Shown here: positions 63,938 to 64,000 of the stretch, one piece after another
Numbering within the stretch: position 1 is the stretch's first letter
Layout: each line of letters opens with the position of its first letter
Assembly (NCBI RefSeq): GCF_000743355.1
Contig: NZ_JQEI01000035.1
Span: forward strand, 103,732 to 167,731
Reading direction: 5' to 3'
DNA: 64,000 nt
Source of the DNA: Serratia sp. Ag1
GTDB taxonomy: Bacteria; Pseudomonadota; Gammaproteobacteria; Enterobacterales; Enterobacteriaceae
Notes under the pieces: generated by a model
Databases searched by the model: none
What the model was told of the DNA's origin: nothing
What the model saw: only the letters and a program-made list of their open reading frames with translations
Position numbers and translations under genes: made by a program

Positions 63938-64000
63938 GTTGTTTCAACGGCCCCGAGGGCTAAAATCAATAACGGATACAGACCGACTTCGATTCGGTAT

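Overview
The window is a stretch of enterobacterial chromosome, most likely Serratia or a close relative in the Yersiniaceae. The evidence is gene order and protein similarity recalled from memory, not a database search. Many blocks follow the E. coli K-12 order (nifJ/ydbK, ydbJ-like, ldhA, ydbH-ynbE-ydbL; azoR-hrpA; ydgU-ydgD; rstB-rstA-folM; ydgI-ydgH-pntA-pntB; uspE-fnr...ogt). Genes absent from E. coli K-12 are interspersed: a secreted chorismate mutase, a D-arabinitol operon, split chrA, an alpha-type fimbrial locus and a baeRF-like protein.

Layout. 1-8450: right end of a prophage, cut by the window edge. It has a Mu-type baseplate module (gp43 to gp48 analogues), then a glycine-rich tail-fibre protein, an AT-rich beta-helix tailspike and a small YmgB-like gene. 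It ends in an intergenic tract with gggcaagaaa direct repeats and a frameshifted remnant of a tyrosine integrase. 8832-24031: housekeeping and anaerobic genes (chorismate mutase, YaiL family, NifJ, EmrE, DUF333 lipoprotein, LdhA, YdbH-YnbE-YdbL, AzoR, HrpA). 24094-41129: YdgD, small protein YdgU, M32 carboxypeptidase, GH3 lipoprotein, RstBA, FolM, an unknown 114-aa protein, YdgI, YdgH, PntAB, FabV, UspE. 41255-48067: fnr and ogt, separated by a complete D-arabinitol module (dalD-dalK-dalT with a divergent SorC-type regulator). 48203-50499: a periplasmic metallo-beta-lactamase-fold hydrolase and a two-gene chromate transporter. 50601-59669: a chaperone-usher fimbrial locus (pilin, usher, two chaperones, second pilin, adhesin, LuxR-type regulator) bracketed by two paralogous TdcA-like LysR regulators. 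59684-64000: an EamA transporter divergent from an AraC regulator, a nitroreductase, a baeRF-like protein and a terminal intergenic stem-loop region.

How the genes work together. NifJ, LdhA, Fnr and RstAB point to facultative anaerobic life. PntAB balances NADH and NADPH. DalTDK would import D-arabinitol, oxidise it to D-xylulose and phosphorylate it into the pentose phosphate pathway. The fimbrial genes form one plus-strand cluster with its own putative regulators.

The most interesting parts are the fimbrial locus (unusual gene order, duplicated chaperone and pilin, flanking LysR paralogues), the paired dyad operators in front of the dal operon, the dal insertion between fnr and ogt, two very small membrane-protein genes, and the integrase scar at the prophage border.
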